DNA of 64,000 nt from Streptococcus taonis (GCF_029948085.1 NZ_JARZZP010000010.1:1-64000); one strand, 5' to 3'; positions 17,418-26,842 are shown, counted from the stretch's first letter. Notes: a model not told the origin generated them from the sequence alone. Numbers and translations: made by a program.

Positions 17418-17699
17418 TTACTGTAGTGCTTGACTGAGTTTTTCAGTGATTTCTTTATCATCCATCAAATTGTCAAGTCCAATTAACTTCCCATTAGTCC
17501 GACCTTCCAATTCTTGAATCAAATGAAGAGAAGCGATTATGATGTCATAGCCTGCTGCTAAACCTTTTGCTTCACCAACACTGCATGAATTGACTGTAAA
17601 GTCTGTTTGATTAAGCTTACGGAGGGCATTTTCAACCTTCATCTTAATAACCATAGATGAACCCATTCCATTTCCGCACGCTGCTAATACTTTAACCAT
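17418..17699 (-). CDS. ulaB: Ascorbate PTS enzyme IIB
   Basis: Phosphoryl-transfer subunit (93 aa) with the phosphorylated Cys8 in the loop LAACGNGMGSS. It accepts phosphate from UlaC and phosphorylates ascorbate during transport through UlaA. RBS AAGGAGAAAATAAA. It lies 23 bases after ulaA, the usual EIIC-EIIB-EIIA order for this PTS. Confidence 0.95.
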   Translation of the reverse strand: MVKVLAACGNGMGSSMVIKMKVENALRKLNQTDFTVNSCSVGEAKGLAAGYDIIIASLHLIQELEGRTNGKLIGLDNLMDDKEITEKLSQALQ

Positions 17700-17722
17700 T
17701 TTATTTTCTCCTTTTCTAGATA

Positions 17723-19180
17723 CTAAGCTTCTTCTTGAACTTCACCGTTATAGTATTTTTCTTTATCTTTTGCTTTGGCAAATTGAAGTTGAGGAATAAC
17801 GAGCAAGAAGAGACATACAAGTACATAACCAACAATACCGAGGTATTTGAAGATATAGCCAAATCCAAGCCATGGGAATTCAAAGTCGATATTTCCATGG
17901 TAACCACCGTAAGATGCTAAGTCGAGAAGGGCTACACATAGAGCTCCTAGGGCAACTTGAAGGACACCTGAAATGAAGGATAGGATAACGGCTGCTTTCC
18001 ATCCGCCACGCTTATCAGCATAGACCGCGATGGCTGCATTATCAAAGAACACTGGTACAAATCCTGTAATAATAAGGACAGGGTTTTTAAAGACGATGAG
18101 CAAGACAATTGTAATCAATTGACCAATCAAACCAAAGGCAAATCCAGACAAGACAGCGTTTGGAGAACCAAATCCATAAGAAGCTGCAACGTCAACTGCT
18201 GGGAATGAACCTGGCAACAATTTGTTTGAAATACCTTGGAAGGCATTTGTCAACTCAGATACGAACATACGGACACCTTGCATCAAAACGAACAAGTAAA
18301 CTGAGAAGGTGAAGGCTGTTTGGATAATGTACATGAAGAAATCTTGTTTTGCAGGATTGAATAGAGTTCCTGAAGTGATGACTTCTTTATTAGACATAAT
18401 ATCTGGACCCAAGATTAACAGAATGGCTCCAAAGAATACGAGCATCAAGGTAGCAGATGCAACAACTGTATCATGGAAGATTGAGAGGAACTTAGGCAAT
18501 TTAAGATTGTCTAGACTTTCTTCTTTCTTACCAAAGCGTCCTGCCACTTTATCTACAAACCAGATTGCAAATTGTTGTTGGTGACCAATCGCAAATCCGC
18601 CACCACCAGTCAGACGTTGAGTTGCCTCAACAGTCATATTTGAACTAATTGCCCAGTAAAGGCCACAGATGATACCGATTGCTGCTGTACCATAAGCATT
18701 GCGCAATTGTGGGACTAAGAATAGAACCATAAGAGATACAGTCGCAGCTTGTTGTACCATGATGTGACCAGTAATAAAGAGGGTTCTTACTTTCGTAATC
18801 TTGCGTAGAGCTACAAGCAAGATATTTACTCCAAAACCGATCAATAGAGCTGTAGTTGCAGTTCCGACGAAATCTGGAAATTCAGCTGCTATTTTGTTGT
18901 TTGCTGCAGCAAGTCCAAAGTAAGGGTCGATAACTGCTGCACCAATTTGGAATTTGTAGTTAAGGGCTGCCAAGATTGGACGGAAGGTTGTAACCAAACC
19001 ACCAGCACCCACGTTGAGCAACATATAGCCTACTGTTGCTTTAACGAAACCTGAGAAAACGTCATGAGCAGGTTTTTTCAAAAGTGCATATCCTATCAAC
19101 ACCAATAAACCTACGAAAAATGCGGGATTCTGCAAAATATTGCTAGAAAACCAATTTAGAACACTTGAAATGACTTCCAT
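17723..19180 (-). CDS. ulaA: Ascorbate PTS enzyme IIC (permease)
   Basis: Polytopic inner-membrane permease of the PTS (485 aa, about 10-11 hydrophobic segments). Characteristic stretches are NPAFFVGLLVLIGYALL, the TLFITGHIMVQQAA region and GHQQQFAIW. The ATG at 19178-19180 after AAAGGAGAACAATT is preferred; the frame extends 23 codons into promoter sequence. It is the first gene of the ulaABCDEF operon. Confidence 0.95.
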   Translation of the reverse strand: MEVISSVLNWFSSNILQNPAFFVGLLVLIGYALLKKPAHDVFSGFVKATVGYMLLNVGAGGLVTTFRPILAALNYKFQIGAAVIDPYFGLAAANNKIAAEFPDFVGTATTALLIGFGVNILLVALRKITKVRTLFITGHIMVQQAATVSLMVLFLVPQLRNAYGTAAIGIICGLYWAISSNMTVEATQRLTGGGGFAIGHQQQFAIWFVDKVAGRFGKKEESLDNLKLPKFLSIFHDTVVASATLMLVFFGAILLILGPDIMSNKEVITSGTLFNPAKQDFFMYIIQTAFTFSVYLFVLMQGVRMFVSELTNAFQGISNKLLPGSFPAVDVAASYGFGSPNAVLSGFAFGLIGQLITIVLLIVFKNPVLIITGFVPVFFDNAAIAVYADKRGGWKAAVILSFISGVLQVALGALCVALLDLASYGGYHGNIDFEFPWLGFGYIFKYLGIVGYVLVCLFLLVIPQLQFAKAKDKEKYYNGEVQEEA

Positions 19181-19214
19181 AATTGTTCTCCTTTTGAATT
19201 GTTTTTGTAAGTTT

Positions 19215-19295
19215 ATTATATAATGTGAAAACGGAAACAAAAAGACCAAGAATTACACAGCGGACTGTTCACTCTTGGACTGTATGATTTATGAT
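19215..19295 (-). promoter_or_regulatory. ulaA promoter and Ula operator element
   Basis: The -10 TATAAT (19215-19220) has no good -35. The 55-bp block 19241-19295 is the partner of the block upstream of ulaG. It carries AGTCCAAG / CTTGGTCT outer arms and an inner ACAG-TCCG-CTGT dyad, and its edge is exactly 23 bases from the -10. This is the likely UlaR binding site. Confidence 0.78.
19225..19239 (-). promoter_or_regulatory. cre box inside the ulaA promoter
   Basis: On the plus strand GTGAAAACGGAAACA matches WTGNAANCGNWNNCW at 14 of 15 positions. It lies between the -10 and the operator block, so CcpA would compete directly with RNA polymerase. Confidence 0.6.
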
Positions 19296-19310
19296 ATTTT
19301 ACGGCTTATC

Positions 19311-19934
19311 TTATTTTCTCGTAGCTAGATAATAAGGAAGAATTATATTATAAGATTCCAGTAGGGCTTCTAGGATTTCTTCTTCAGATAAATTTTCTGT
19401 CACTGGAACATCTATCTTCACCAAAACTTTTCGGACTTCCTGATGGGATAGTTTTTCTCTTAAAATTTGACGATTTTCCTCAGTAGCCTCCATCTTGTGA
19501 CTTTCTCCATTTGAGTAGACTAGATAGTAAATTCCGTCTAATACTGGAACTTCTAGGACCTTGGCCTGTTTGCCTAATGTTCGCTCATCCTTCTTACGTT
19601 CGATAAAACTAACTTCAAGCGAAACTCCAAAATCAGAAGGACTTCCATACAAACGAAGGGCCAACATAGGCTCTGTCACTTCTCCCTCACGCTGTAGATA
19701 GGCCCAGAAATGCGGTCGCAAACGTTGGGCTTGATTCATCCACTGACTCGTCCCTTGGAGATCCCATTCTGGATGTCTTTCTTGAAAAGCCTTGGCTAAG
19801 TGTGTAAAGACCTTTCTGGCCTCCTGCCCCTTGCTTCTCAAATAAAGCATATTTTCAGCTTCTTGACCTGCCTTCTCGGGTTTTTGATACTGTAAACCAG
19901 AGTAAGCTAGATATTCTCTCATTGTATTCAACAT
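19311..19934 (-). CDS. Conserved streptococcal protein of unknown function
   Basis: 207-aa soluble, charged protein without signal peptide or membrane segment. I do not recognise the family. The N-terminal half is basic and helical (EYLAYSGLQYQ, ENMLYLRSKGQEA); the C-terminal half has a beta-rich section (LRLYGSPSDFGVSLEVSF, YYLVYSNGESHKM) and an acidic helix EEEILEALLES. A strong RBS GGGAGGTTGATCCT precedes the ATG. It lies between the jag terminator and the ulaA promoter, probably as a single-gene unit. No clear terminator follows. Confidence 0.72.
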   Translation of the reverse strand: MLNTMREYLAYSGLQYQKPEKAGQEAENMLYLRSKGQEARKVFTHLAKAFQERHPEWDLQGTSQWMNQAQRLRPHFWAYLQREGEVTEPMLALRLYGSPSDFGVSLEVSFIERKKDERTLGKQAKVLEVPVLDGIYYLVYSNGESHKMEATEENRQILREKLSHQEVRKVLVKIDVPVTENLSEEEILEALLESYNIILPYYLATRK

Positions 19935-19956
19935 AGGATCAACCTCCCTTAGCTAG

Positions 19957-19983
19957 CAAAAAATCAGGGTGCCCCTGATTTTG
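19957..19983 (-). terminator. Terminator of rnpA-yidC-jag
   Basis: Minus-strand stem AAATCAGGG / CCCTGATTT with a short loop and T run, directly after the jag stop. Confidence 0.88.
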
Positions 19984-19989
19984 CTTTGA

Positions 19990-20946
19990 TTATTCTGTAT
20001 CAACCACAACGTAACGATTTGGTTCATCACCTTCTGAATAACTAGTGACACCCTCCATACGTGAAATAATACGATGGATGATTTTACGTTCGCTACTAGA
20101 CATTGGATCAGTCACCTGACTACGCCCCTCTTCTAGGACACGTGTAGCTAACTTCTGTGCATAGCTCTGCAAGACTTCTGCACGGTGCTCTACATAATCA
20201 TTAACATTGATGGTAATATAGAAGGTTCTTGAATAGCGGTTATAAAGATAATTTTGCGCTAAAAGCTGGAGAGATTTCAAAACCTTACCATGGTAACCGA
20301 TAATACGGCCTGGTTCATTAGTATCAATTTGCATATTGATAGAACGGCGATTTGAGGTACTTGAAATTGCTCCCTCAACATCCATATCATCAATAATACC
20401 TTGAACATAGTTGGTCACTTCTTCGACCACCTGGTCAATATCATAGGTCGGTTCAATCTTCAAACCTAGATTTTCTAAATCATCATTCTGCTCGACTTCT
20501 TCCTGCTCTTTAGATTCTTCAGGCAGTAAATCTTTTAGAATGGCAATATGACCAGTCTCCTCTAAAATTGTACTAGCTTCTTTCTCATTTTTTAAAATTT
20601 CGGCCTTAACTTCTTCAGAGATCCCTTGTCCTTCTTCCTCGATTTTCTTGATTGCTTCAACAACATGGCCTAAGTCTACTGTTGCTTCACTAACAGTCTT
20701 AACGGGTTCGTTCTTAGCATTAACTTCCTTTGGAACTCCCTTAACTGCTTGCTGATTTGCCTTCACAACAGTTGTCTCACTAATTGCTTCGATATCAACT
20801 TGCGCTGGTTTCTTCCCAAAAAGGCCAAAGAATCCTTTTTTCTCCCTTGAGACAACCTTGATATGCGCCTTCATTCTAGGAATCCCCAATTCCTTCAATC
20901 CCGTTTGGATTGCTTCCTCAACAGTTGAACCTGTAAATAATACCAT
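19990..20946 (-). CDS. jag: RNA-binding cell-elongation regulator Jag (KhpB/EloR)
   Basis: RNA-binding protein (318 aa) that with KhpA controls cell elongation in pneumococcus. It has an N-terminal Jag domain (FTGSTVEEAIQTGLKELG, KKGFFGLFGKKPA), a long acidic linker at about 65-165, a KH domain with the GRIIGYHGKVLKSLQ loop (about 218-232) and a C-terminal R3H domain (MSSSERKIIHRIISR). The linker has several Thr residues that could be StkP targets. Third gene after rnpA and yidC. RBS TAAGGAGGAATC. Confidence 0.94.
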   Translation of the reverse strand: MVLFTGSTVEEAIQTGLKELGIPRMKAHIKVVSREKKGFFGLFGKKPAQVDIEAISETTVVKANQQAVKGVPKEVNAKNEPVKTVSEATVDLGHVVEAIKKIEEEGQGISEEVKAEILKNEKEASTILEETGHIAILKDLLPEESKEQEEVEQNDDLENLGLKIEPTYDIDQVVEEVTNYVQGIIDDMDVEGAISSTSNRRSINMQIDTNEPGRIIGYHGKVLKSLQLLAQNYLYNRYSRTFYITINVNDYVEHRAEVLQSYAQKLATRVLEEGRSQVTDPMSSSERKIIHRIISRMEGVTSYSEGDEPNRYVVVDTE

Positions 20947-20960
20947 TACAAGATTCCTCC

Positions 20961-21794
20961 TTACTTTTTCTTTTTCTGTGCTTTCTTGAGAGCTTTTCTC
21001 TTCTTGATTTCTAAATCCTTCTTAGCCTGTACTCCCGCCTCACGCTCTGCAATAATCTTGAATGGATTGTTGAGCAGATAGGTTTGGAGCACCTGATAAG
21101 CATTGGATACCGCCCAGTATAAGGCAACCCCACTTGGTGAATACATGGCAAAGAAGAAAATCATGACTGGCATTGCATACATCATCCCTGTCATGGCGCC
21201 ATTTTTCTCAACCATGGCCTTATTGGATAACCAGGTGCTAAGGAAAGTAAAGATAGCTGCCAGAATAGGCAAAACAAAAGTCGTATCAACACCACCAAGG
21301 TTAATCCATAAGAAATGACCCGTTTTTAGAAATTCTACCCTACTCAAAGCTTGGAACAAGGCCAACAAGACTGGCATTTGGATTAAGATTGGCCAAAGAG
21401 AAGCTGACTGTTTGACACCATGTTGCTTGAACAACTGACGCATTTCTTGGTCTAACTTGGTACGGCTCTCCATATCCCGTCCCGGATAACGTTCTCGCAA
21501 CTCCTTAACCAGTGGTTGTACTTCTTGCATCTTTCTAGATGCCACCATTTGTATCTGAAAGACTGGTAAAAGAATGGTTCTGATTAGAAGGGTAAATAAA
21601 ATAATCCCCAGACCAATACTTGTATCAAATGATAAAAAGCGAATGGTTTCAGCAAAAAAATAAACAAATTTACTCCAAAAACCTGTTGATTCAGCTGTAA
21701 TCTCACTCGTCGTACCATTAGCCGTGCAGGCGCTCATCACAAATAAAGCAAGCACCACTAAGCTAGTCAACTGTAATTTCTTTTTCACTCCCAT
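20961..21794 (-). CDS. yidC: Membrane protein insertase YidC/OxaA (lipoprotein form)
   Basis: Inserts membrane proteins with or without Sec. The 277-aa product has a lipoprotein signal peptide with lipobox VMSAC (Cys23), five hydrophobic segments (first mature one about 58-78 with the conserved Arg in LLIRTILLP), and a very basic tail rich in Lys. The 5' end overlaps rnpA by 32 bases, a common arrangement. Streptococci have two YidC copies; this is the one beside rnpA. Confidence 0.93.
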   Translation of the reverse strand: MGVKKKLQLTSLVVLALFVMSACTANGTTSEITAESTGFWSKFVYFFAETIRFLSFDTSIGLGIILFTLLIRTILLPVFQIQMVASRKMQEVQPLVKELRERYPGRDMESRTKLDQEMRQLFKQHGVKQSASLWPILIQMPVLLALFQALSRVEFLKTGHFLWINLGGVDTTFVLPILAAIFTFLSTWLSNKAMVEKNGAMTGMMYAMPVMIFFFAMYSPSGVALYWAVSNAYQVLQTYLLNNPFKIIAEREAGVQAKKDLEIKKRKALKKAQKKKK

Positions 21795-22134
21795 TTCCTT
21801 CCTGGTAAATCTTTGATAACTTTAATACGTGAAGTAGATTTTTTTTCATTTCCGCGTAGTCCAAGATTTCAACACCTTTTCGAGCAATCACAACAAAATC
21901 TACATTTTCAACCAGCTGATTTTTATGTTCAATCAGAATATGTCGAATTCTTCTCTTGATCTGATTCCTCGTGACAGCGTTTCCTAATTTTTTACTGACA
22001 GATAGGCCAACTCGAAAATGCTGTTCATTATTTTCTAATCGATAAATAACAAATTTACGATTAGCAAAACTCTCCCCTTTTTTAAATATTGCACTAAAAT
22101 CTTTCTCTTTTTTTACACGAAAGCGTTTTTTCAA
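21763..22134 (-). CDS. rnpA: Ribonuclease P protein component
   Basis: Protein subunit of RNase P (123 aa), which matures tRNA 5' ends. The RNR motif is in [17 protein letters not shown] (about 52-68). It begins with TTG (22132-22134) after GGAG with a 7-base spacing; this gives the family N-terminus [13 protein letters not shown]. Basic, as expected. First gene of the rnpA-yidC-jag operon. Confidence 0.95.
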   Translation of the reverse strand: MKKRFRVKKEKDFSAIFKKGESFANRKFVIYRLENNEQHFRVGLSVSKKLGNAVTRNQIKRRIRHILIEHKNQLVENVDFVVIARKGVEILDYAEMKKNLLHVLKLSKIYQEGNGSEKEITVD

Positions 22135-22164
22135 AATTCAACTCCATCTATTAAAACTACTACT

Positions 22165-22192
22165 ATTATACCATAATTTTTCAAAAAGCCAA
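22165..22192 (-). promoter_or_regulatory. rnpA promoter
   Basis: Minus-strand TTGGCT (22187-22192), 16-bp spacer and TATAAT (22165-22170) with a TGG extended -10. Confidence 0.7.
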
Positions 22193-22316
22193 TCATAGCA
22201 AGGTTTTAGCCCATTTTACAGAATGAAAAAACTGGTTTTATCCTTTAAATCATCTTATTTTTGAACAAATTTACAAATTTGAACATGCTACTTTCTTTAT
22301 TTTCTCTTGAGATAAA

Positions 22317-22346
22317 ACAAAAGTCACCCTTTGGAGTGACTTTTGT
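22317..22346 (-). terminator. Terminator of the ACT-UPF0210 operon
   Basis: Arms acaaaagtcac / gtgacttttgt (11 bp) with a short loop. On the minus strand the stem is followed by TTTTGTTTT. Confidence 0.72.
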
Positions 22347-22377
22347 AGGAGATTATTATGAAAAAGTTAGGATTTTA

Positions 22378-22408
22378 ATTAAATAAAGTTAGGAGGTCTT
22401 TATTTAAT
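22378..22408. repeat. 11-bp inverted repeat with an AGGAGG loop
   Basis: Arms attaaataaag (22378-22388) and ctttatttaat (22398-22408) are perfect. The 9-base loop ttaggaggt contains a Shine-Dalgarno-like AGGAGG on the plus strand. No gene follows it on that strand. Confidence 0.6.
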
Positions 22409-22463
22409 GATAGTAGTATACAGGTCTATCCTTAAACCCAACTTAAACAGATTCAATTTCTTT

Positions 22464-23801
22464 TTAATTTTTAAAACTATGGATTGGAGCTGGGATTTGC
22501 CCTCCACGTGCAATGAAATCAACAGATGATGCACCGTTGACCTTCATGACTGGAGCTGTTCCTAAAAGACCACCAAATTCAATCATATCGCCTTCTTTTC
22601 CTTTTGGAATAATACGTACAGCAGTTGTTTTCATATTGATGACTCCGATAGCAGCTTCATCCGCAATCATTGCTGCAATCGTTTCTGCAGGTGTATCTTC
22701 AGGAATGGCAATCATATCCAAACCAACTGAACAGATAGCCGTCATAGCTTCTAGCTTTTCCAAATTAAGGGAGCCATTTTGCACAGCAGCAATCATCCCC
22801 TCGTCCTCAGAAACTGGGATAAAGGCACCAGACAAACCACCAACTTGGTTGCAAGCCATCACTCCGCCTTTTTTAACTTGGTCGTTCAAGAGAGCCAAGG
22901 CAGCAGTCGTTCCATGAGTCCCAACTGTCTCTAACCCCATTTCCTCAAGGACACGGGCTACAGAATCACCCACTGCTGGAGTTGGAGCCAAACTCAGATC
23001 GACAATTCCAAAATCAACTCCAAGTCGCTCACTAGCCATTTGACCGACTAATTGACCAATGCGGGTAATCTTGAAGGCTGTCTTTTTAACAGTTTCAGCA
23101 ACAACATCAAAGCTCTGACCACGAACCTTTTCCAAGGCACGTTTAACAACACCTGGACCAGAAACACCGACATTGATGATGACATCTGCTTCACCAACAC
23201 CATGAAAAGCGCCTGCCATAAAAGGATTGTCCTCTACCGCGTTGGCAAATACAACCAATTTAGCCGCCCCCATATCAGATAAAGAAGCTGTTTCCTTGAT
23301 AATGCGTCCCATATCCGCTACTGCAGTCATATTGATGCCCGATTTGGTAGAACCGATATTTACTGATGAACAAACCTTATCCGTTTCTGCCAAAGCACGA
23401 GGAATGGAGTTGATAAGGATTTCATCACCTTTTTGATAACCCTTTTGTACCAAGGCTGAAAAACCACCAATGAAGTCAACACCAATTTCTTTCGCAGCTT
23501 TATCCAGTGCTTTAGCCAAGACTACATAATCCGTCGCATCGGTAGCAGCACCAATCAAGGAAATTGGAGTAACTGATACCCGTTTATTTACGATGGGAAT
23601 GCCCAACTCAGCCGCAATTTCATCCCCAACAGCTACTAAATTAGCTGCTTTTGTAGTAATCTTTTCATATATTTTTTCTGCAGCACGATTGATATCTGGA
23701 TCGATACAGTCCAAAAGGGAAATCCCCATGGTAATGGTTCTAATGTCAAAGTTTTGCTCCTCAATCATGGCGATTGTTTCGGTAACTTGTCTAATATCCA
23801 T
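22464..23801 (-). CDS. UPF0210/DUF711 family protein
   Basis: Conserved 445-aa cytoplasmic protein, biochemical role unsettled. Family features are the N-terminal [31 protein letters not shown], several glycine-rich segments ([29 protein letters not shown]) and the C-terminal [17 protein letters not shown]. The fold is thought to resemble glycyl-radical enzymes, but no glycyl-radical motif is visible. It is always coupled to a small ACT-domain gene, here nine bases upstream. Confidence 0.88.
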   Translation of the reverse strand: MDIRQVTETIAMIEEQNFDIRTITMGISLLDCIDPDINRAAEKIYEKITTKAANLVAVGDEIAAELGIPIVNKRVSVTPISLIGAATDATDYVVLAKALDKAAKEIGVDFIGGFSALVQKGYQKGDEILINSIPRALAETDKVCSSVNIGSTKSGINMTAVADMGRIIKETASLSDMGAAKLVVFANAVEDNPFMAGAFHGVGEADVIINVGVSGPGVVKRALEKVRGQSFDVVAETVKKTAFKITRIGQLVGQMASERLGVDFGIVDLSLAPTPAVGDSVARVLEEMGLETVGTHGTTAALALLNDQVKKGGVMACNQVGGLSGAFIPVSEDEGMIAAVQNGSLNLEKLEAMTAICSVGLDMIAIPEDTPAETIAAMIADEAAIGVINMKTTAVRIIPKGKEGDMIEFGGLLGTAPVMKVNGASSVDFIARGGQIPAPIHSFKN

Positions 23802-23810
23802 AAATACCTC

Positions 23811-24077
23811 CTAGATATTGTACATAGCATCAAAAATAGCTGCACTTTGAATATTGATTTTGACATTCAAAGTCTGACCAAAAACCTCAAATTCGTTTCT
23901 AAGATGTGTAAAATCTTGTTTTTCATCACTAGATACCACAGCCATCATAGTAAAGAATTCGTCTAAGACTGTTTGTGAGATATCATCAATATTTAAGCCT
24001 AATTCAGCAATTTTTGTCGCAACACCTGCAACAATTCCAGATTTATCTTTACCAACAACAGTAATAATAGCTTTCAT
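23811..24077 (-). CDS. ACT-domain protein (UPF0237)
   Basis: 88-aa single ACT domain with the pattern MKAIITVVGKDKSGIVAGV at the N-terminus, a fold that binds amino acids or other small ligands. It precedes the UPF0210 gene and probably regulates it. It sits behind a leader of roughly 250 nt, which is unusual for so small a gene and suggests control at RNA level. Confidence 0.88.
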   Translation of the reverse strand: MKAIITVVGKDKSGIVAGVATKIAELGLNIDDISQTVLDEFFTMMAVVSSDEKQDFTHLRNEFEVFGQTLNVKINIQSAAIFDAMYNI

Positions 24078-24345
24078 GATTAAACTCCATTTCTAACACA
24101 GAACGATATCCATTTTGGACAAAAATAAAATGAAAAAGGAGGATAGAATAACTAAATCACTTAATAGTGAACAATTATCCAAGTTGAAATCCTAAAAAAA
24201 TCTCTTAGTTGATCTTGTACCAGGCTAGTATTTTTTACCAAGTCGCTAGTTTAGAACTTGAAACTGATAATATATTGGCTCATAACCTCTTTATAGAATA
24301 TTTTTGAAAAAATGAACATTGTCGATTTTCTTTTTCAATAGTATA
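24078..24345 (-). promoter_or_regulatory. Promoter and long leader of the ACT-UPF0210 operon
   Basis: An extended -10, TGCTATACT (TATACT at 24340-24345, minus strand), lies about 260 bases before the ACT start codon. The intervening leader has no ORF with a good RBS. It contains repeated CTAG-containing segments near 24222-24250 and a CTTGTACCAGG block, but I could not fold it into a known riboswitch or T-box: no AGGGTGGNACCGCG-type motif is present. Confidence 0.5.
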
Positions 24346-24368
24346 GCATATTTCTTAATAAAATACTC

Positions 24369-24430
24369 AAAAACGCCTGCTTACGAAATTGTTCTTAAGT
24401 AAAAAACAATTTCGTAAACAAGCGTCTACC
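24369..24430 (-). terminator. Terminator of the ribosomal superoperon
   Basis: Very long minus-strand hairpin: GACGCTTGTTTACGAAATTG pairs with CAATTTCGTAAGCAGGCGTT (a few mismatches) around a short loop, then TTTTTGAG. It lies about 110 bases after rplQ. Confidence 0.85.
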
Positions 24431-24541
24431 TTATCATCTTATGATGAGTGTTCCCGCTAGGACATAAGTCCTAGCGGTAGACCAGAGCTAGACTAAGAGC
24501 ACAAGACTCCATCATCATAACACTCAACAAAATTGATGATT
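24431..24541 (-). other. Structured 3' untranslated region after rplQ
   Basis: Between the rplQ stop and the main terminator lies a perfect hairpin ccgctagga (24454-24462) / tcctagcgg (24469-24477) with a 6-base loop. It is flanked by gagtgtt (24446-24452) and aacactc (24519-24525), which could close a larger stem. No T run follows the small hairpin. It may be a stabilising 3' structure or a processed RNA. Confidence 0.5.
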
Positions 24542-24928
24542 TTATACTAATTCGATGATCGCCATTGGCGCTGCATCACCACGACGTGGTTCAGTTTTAA
24601 GGATACGAGTGTATCCACCGTTACGCTCAGCATAACGAGGTGCGATTTCTGAGAACAATTTTTGAAGTGCTGTAGTAGAAGTGTACTTATCAGTTGCTTC
24701 ATCATAGTTTTCAGATGCGATTTCATTACGTACGAAAGCAGCTGCTTGACGACGTGCATGCAAATCACCACGTTTACCTAGAGTAATCATTTTTTCAACA
24801 GTTTTACGGATTTCTTTAGCACGAGCTTCAGTTGTCACGATTGATTCGTTGATCAAAAGGTCAGTTGTCAAATCGCGAAGCATTGCTTTACGTTGTGAGC
24901 TAGTGCGTCCTAGTTTACGGTAAGCCAT
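24542..24928 (-). CDS. rplQ: 50S ribosomal protein L17
   Basis: 128-aa ribosomal protein starting [20 protein letters not shown], the usual L17 signature. It is the last gene of the alpha operon, 11 bases after rpoA, and is followed by a structured region and the terminator. Confidence 0.98.
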   Translation of the reverse strand: MAYRKLGRTSSQRKAMLRDLTTDLLINESIVTTEARAKEIRKTVEKMITLGKRGDLHARRQAAAFVRNEIASENYDEATDKYTSTTALQKLFSEIAPRYAERNGGYTRILKTEPRRGDAAPMAIIELV

Positions 24929-24939
24929 TTATTCCTCCT

Positions 24940-25875
24940 TTATTTATCTTTTAATCCAAGACCCAAATCAATGAGTTTGACTTTCACTTCTTCCAAACTC
25001 TTGCGTCCAAGATTTCTTACTTTCATCATCTCTGCTTCAGATTTTTCTGTCAAATCATGCACAGTGTTAATACCGGCACGTTTCAAACAGTTATATGAAC
25101 GCACAGACAAGTCAAGTTCCTCAATCGTACGTTCCAAGATACGGTCGTCCGATTCAGTATCAGCTTCTTTCATCACTTCTGCTGACTTAGCAATCTCTGT
25201 AAGATTTGTAAACAAATCAAGGTGCTCTGTCAAGATACGTGCTGAAAGCCCTAAAGCATCTTCTGGAATAATTGTTCCATTAGTCAAGATTTCAAGGGTT
25301 AATTTGTCGAAACCATCATTGCTACCTACACGAGCAGGTTCAACTTGATAGTTGACTTTTGTAACTGGTGTATAAATAGAATCTACAGCAAGTGTTCCAA
25401 CTGGTGCATTATCTTTTTTATTTTCATCAGCAGGTACATATCCACGACCACTGTTAACAGTCATTGTCGCTTTTAGAGAAGAACCTTCACCGATTGTAAA
25501 GAGATAATGATCTGGATTTACAATTTCAATGTCGCTATCTGTCAAGATATCTCCAGCTGTAATTTCAGCAGGACCTTGCACATCTAGTTCAATGATCTTT
25601 TCGTCTTTAACGTAAGATTTTACTGCAATACCTTTGATGTTCAGAATGATTTGCATCACGTCTTCGCGAACACCCGGAACTGTATCAAATTCATGCAATA
25701 CACCTTCGATATTGATAGATGTTACAGCAGCCCCTGGAAGAGAAGCTAGAAGTACACGACGAAGAGAGTTACCAAGTGTTGTACCGTAACCACGTTCAAG
25801 CGGTTCGATTACAAACTTGCCATAATCTTTATTTTCATCAATTTTTGTTATATTTGGTTTTTCAAACTCGATCAT
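24940..25875 (-). CDS. rpoA: RNA polymerase alpha subunit
   Basis: 311-aa subunit. The N-terminal assembly domain has [20 protein letters not shown] (about 27-46) and the C-terminal DNA/activator-binding domain (about 245-311) has [14 protein letters not shown] and [13 protein letters not shown]. Full length. It lies in the alpha operon between rpsK and rplQ; RBS GAGGGAGTAACTAA. Confidence 0.98.
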   Translation of the reverse strand: MIEFEKPNITKIDENKDYGKFVIEPLERGYGTTLGNSLRRVLLASLPGAAVTSINIEGVLHEFDTVPGVREDVMQIILNIKGIAVKSYVKDEKIIELDVQGPAEITAGDILTDSDIEIVNPDHYLFTIGEGSSLKATMTVNSGRGYVPADENKKDNAPVGTLAVDSIYTPVTKVNYQVEPARVGSNDGFDKLTLEILTNGTIIPEDALGLSARILTEHLDLFTNLTEIAKSAEVMKEADTESDDRILERTIEELDLSVRSYNCLKRAGINTVHDLTEKSEAEMMKVRNLGRKSLEEVKVKLIDLGLGLKDK

Positions 25876-25917
25876 TTAGTTACTCCCTCTTAAACGAAAA
25901 GCAGTGTAAGGTTATGA

Positions 25918-26301
25918 TTATACACGGCGACGTTTTGGAGGACGAGCACCATTGTGTGGCACTGGAGTCACATCACGAATTGCTGTTACTTCAAGACCAG
26001 CGGCAGCAAGAGCACGAATAGCTGACTCACGACCAGAACCTGGACCTTTAACAGTAACTTCAACTGACTTAAGACCGTGTTCTTGTGCAGATTTAGCAGC
26101 AGCTTCAGAAGCCATTTGAGCAGCAAATGGTGTAGATTTACGAGAACCTTTGAAACCAAGAGCACCAGCTGATGACCAAGCAATTGCATTACCATGCACA
26201 TCAGTAATCATAACAATAGTGTTATTAAATGTAGCGTGAATATGAGCAATACCAGATTCGATATTCTTTTTCACACGACGTTTACGTGTTGGTTTAGCCA
26301 A
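25918..26301 (-). CDS. rpsK: 30S ribosomal protein S11
   Basis: 127-aa S11 with [18 protein letters not shown] and the C-terminal [15 protein letters not shown] tail. It lies on the 30S platform. 17 bases separate it from rpsM. Confidence 0.98.
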
Positions 26302-26318
26302 GACTTTTACCTCCTATA

Positions 26319-26684
26319 TTATTTTTTCTTACCAGCAATCGCAACAGCTTTACCTTTACGAGTGCGAGCGTTGTTTTTAGTGTTTTGTCCACGGACAGGA
26401 AGTCCACGACGGTGACGGATACCACGGTATGAACCGATTTCCATCAAACGTTTGATGTTCAAGTTAACTTCACGACGAAGGTCACCTTCAACTTTAATTG
26501 CATCCACTTCACGACGGATAGCATCTTCTTGATCTGGTGTAAGATCGCGAACACGTACATCTTCTGAAATTCCAGCAGCTGCCAAGATTTTCTTAGATGT
26601 TGGAAGTCCGATACCGTACACATAAGTCAATGAAATTACTACGCGTTTGTCATTTGGAATGTCAACTCCAGCAATACGAGCCAT
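26319..26684 (-). CDS. rpsM: 30S ribosomal protein S13
   Basis: 121-aa S13: [20 protein letters not shown] at the start, [19 protein letters not shown] near the C-terminus. It contacts the 50S subunit and P-site tRNA. Its gene follows rpmJ. Confidence 0.98.
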   Translation of the reverse strand: MARIAGVDIPNDKRVVISLTYVYGIGLPTSKKILAAAGISEDVRVRDLTPDQEDAIRREVDAIKVEGDLRREVNLNIKRLMEIGSYRGIRHRRGLPVRGQNTKNNARTRKGKAVAIAGKKK

Positions 26685-26701
26685 GTTTTCTCCTTTCTAT
26701 C

Positions 26702-26818
26702 TTATCCTTGACGTTGTTTGTGTTTTGGATTTGCTGGGCAAATTACCATAACACGACCATTACGACGAATTACTTTACAGTATTCGCAAATTGGTTTGAC
26801 CGATGGTCTTACTTTCAT
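26702..26818 (-). CDS. rpmJ: 50S ribosomal protein L36
   Basis: 38-aa protein beginning [15 protein letters not shown] and ending KHKQRQG. It has the zinc-ribbon ligands C-X2-C (Cys11, Cys14), Cys27 and His33, so it is the zinc-binding form. It lies between infA and rpsM with RBS GGAGGGATAAGAA. Confidence 0.97.
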
Positions 26819-26842
26819 TTCTTATCCCTCCAAGTTTTTCGA

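Larger units (their letters stand above)
22193..22463. other. Intergenic region at a probable synteny breakpoint
   Basis: No gene seen. It contains the terminator at 22317-22346 and the inverted repeat at 22378-22408. A short plus-strand ORF after GGAGATTATT at about 22360-22377 encodes only six residues (MKKLGF) and is not called as a gene. The regions on either side are far apart in pneumococcus as I recall its map. Confidence 0.5.

Noticed and set aside
24078-24345. T-box or known riboswitch in the ACT leader
   Set aside because: No T-box sequence or recognised riboswitch core could be found by eye.
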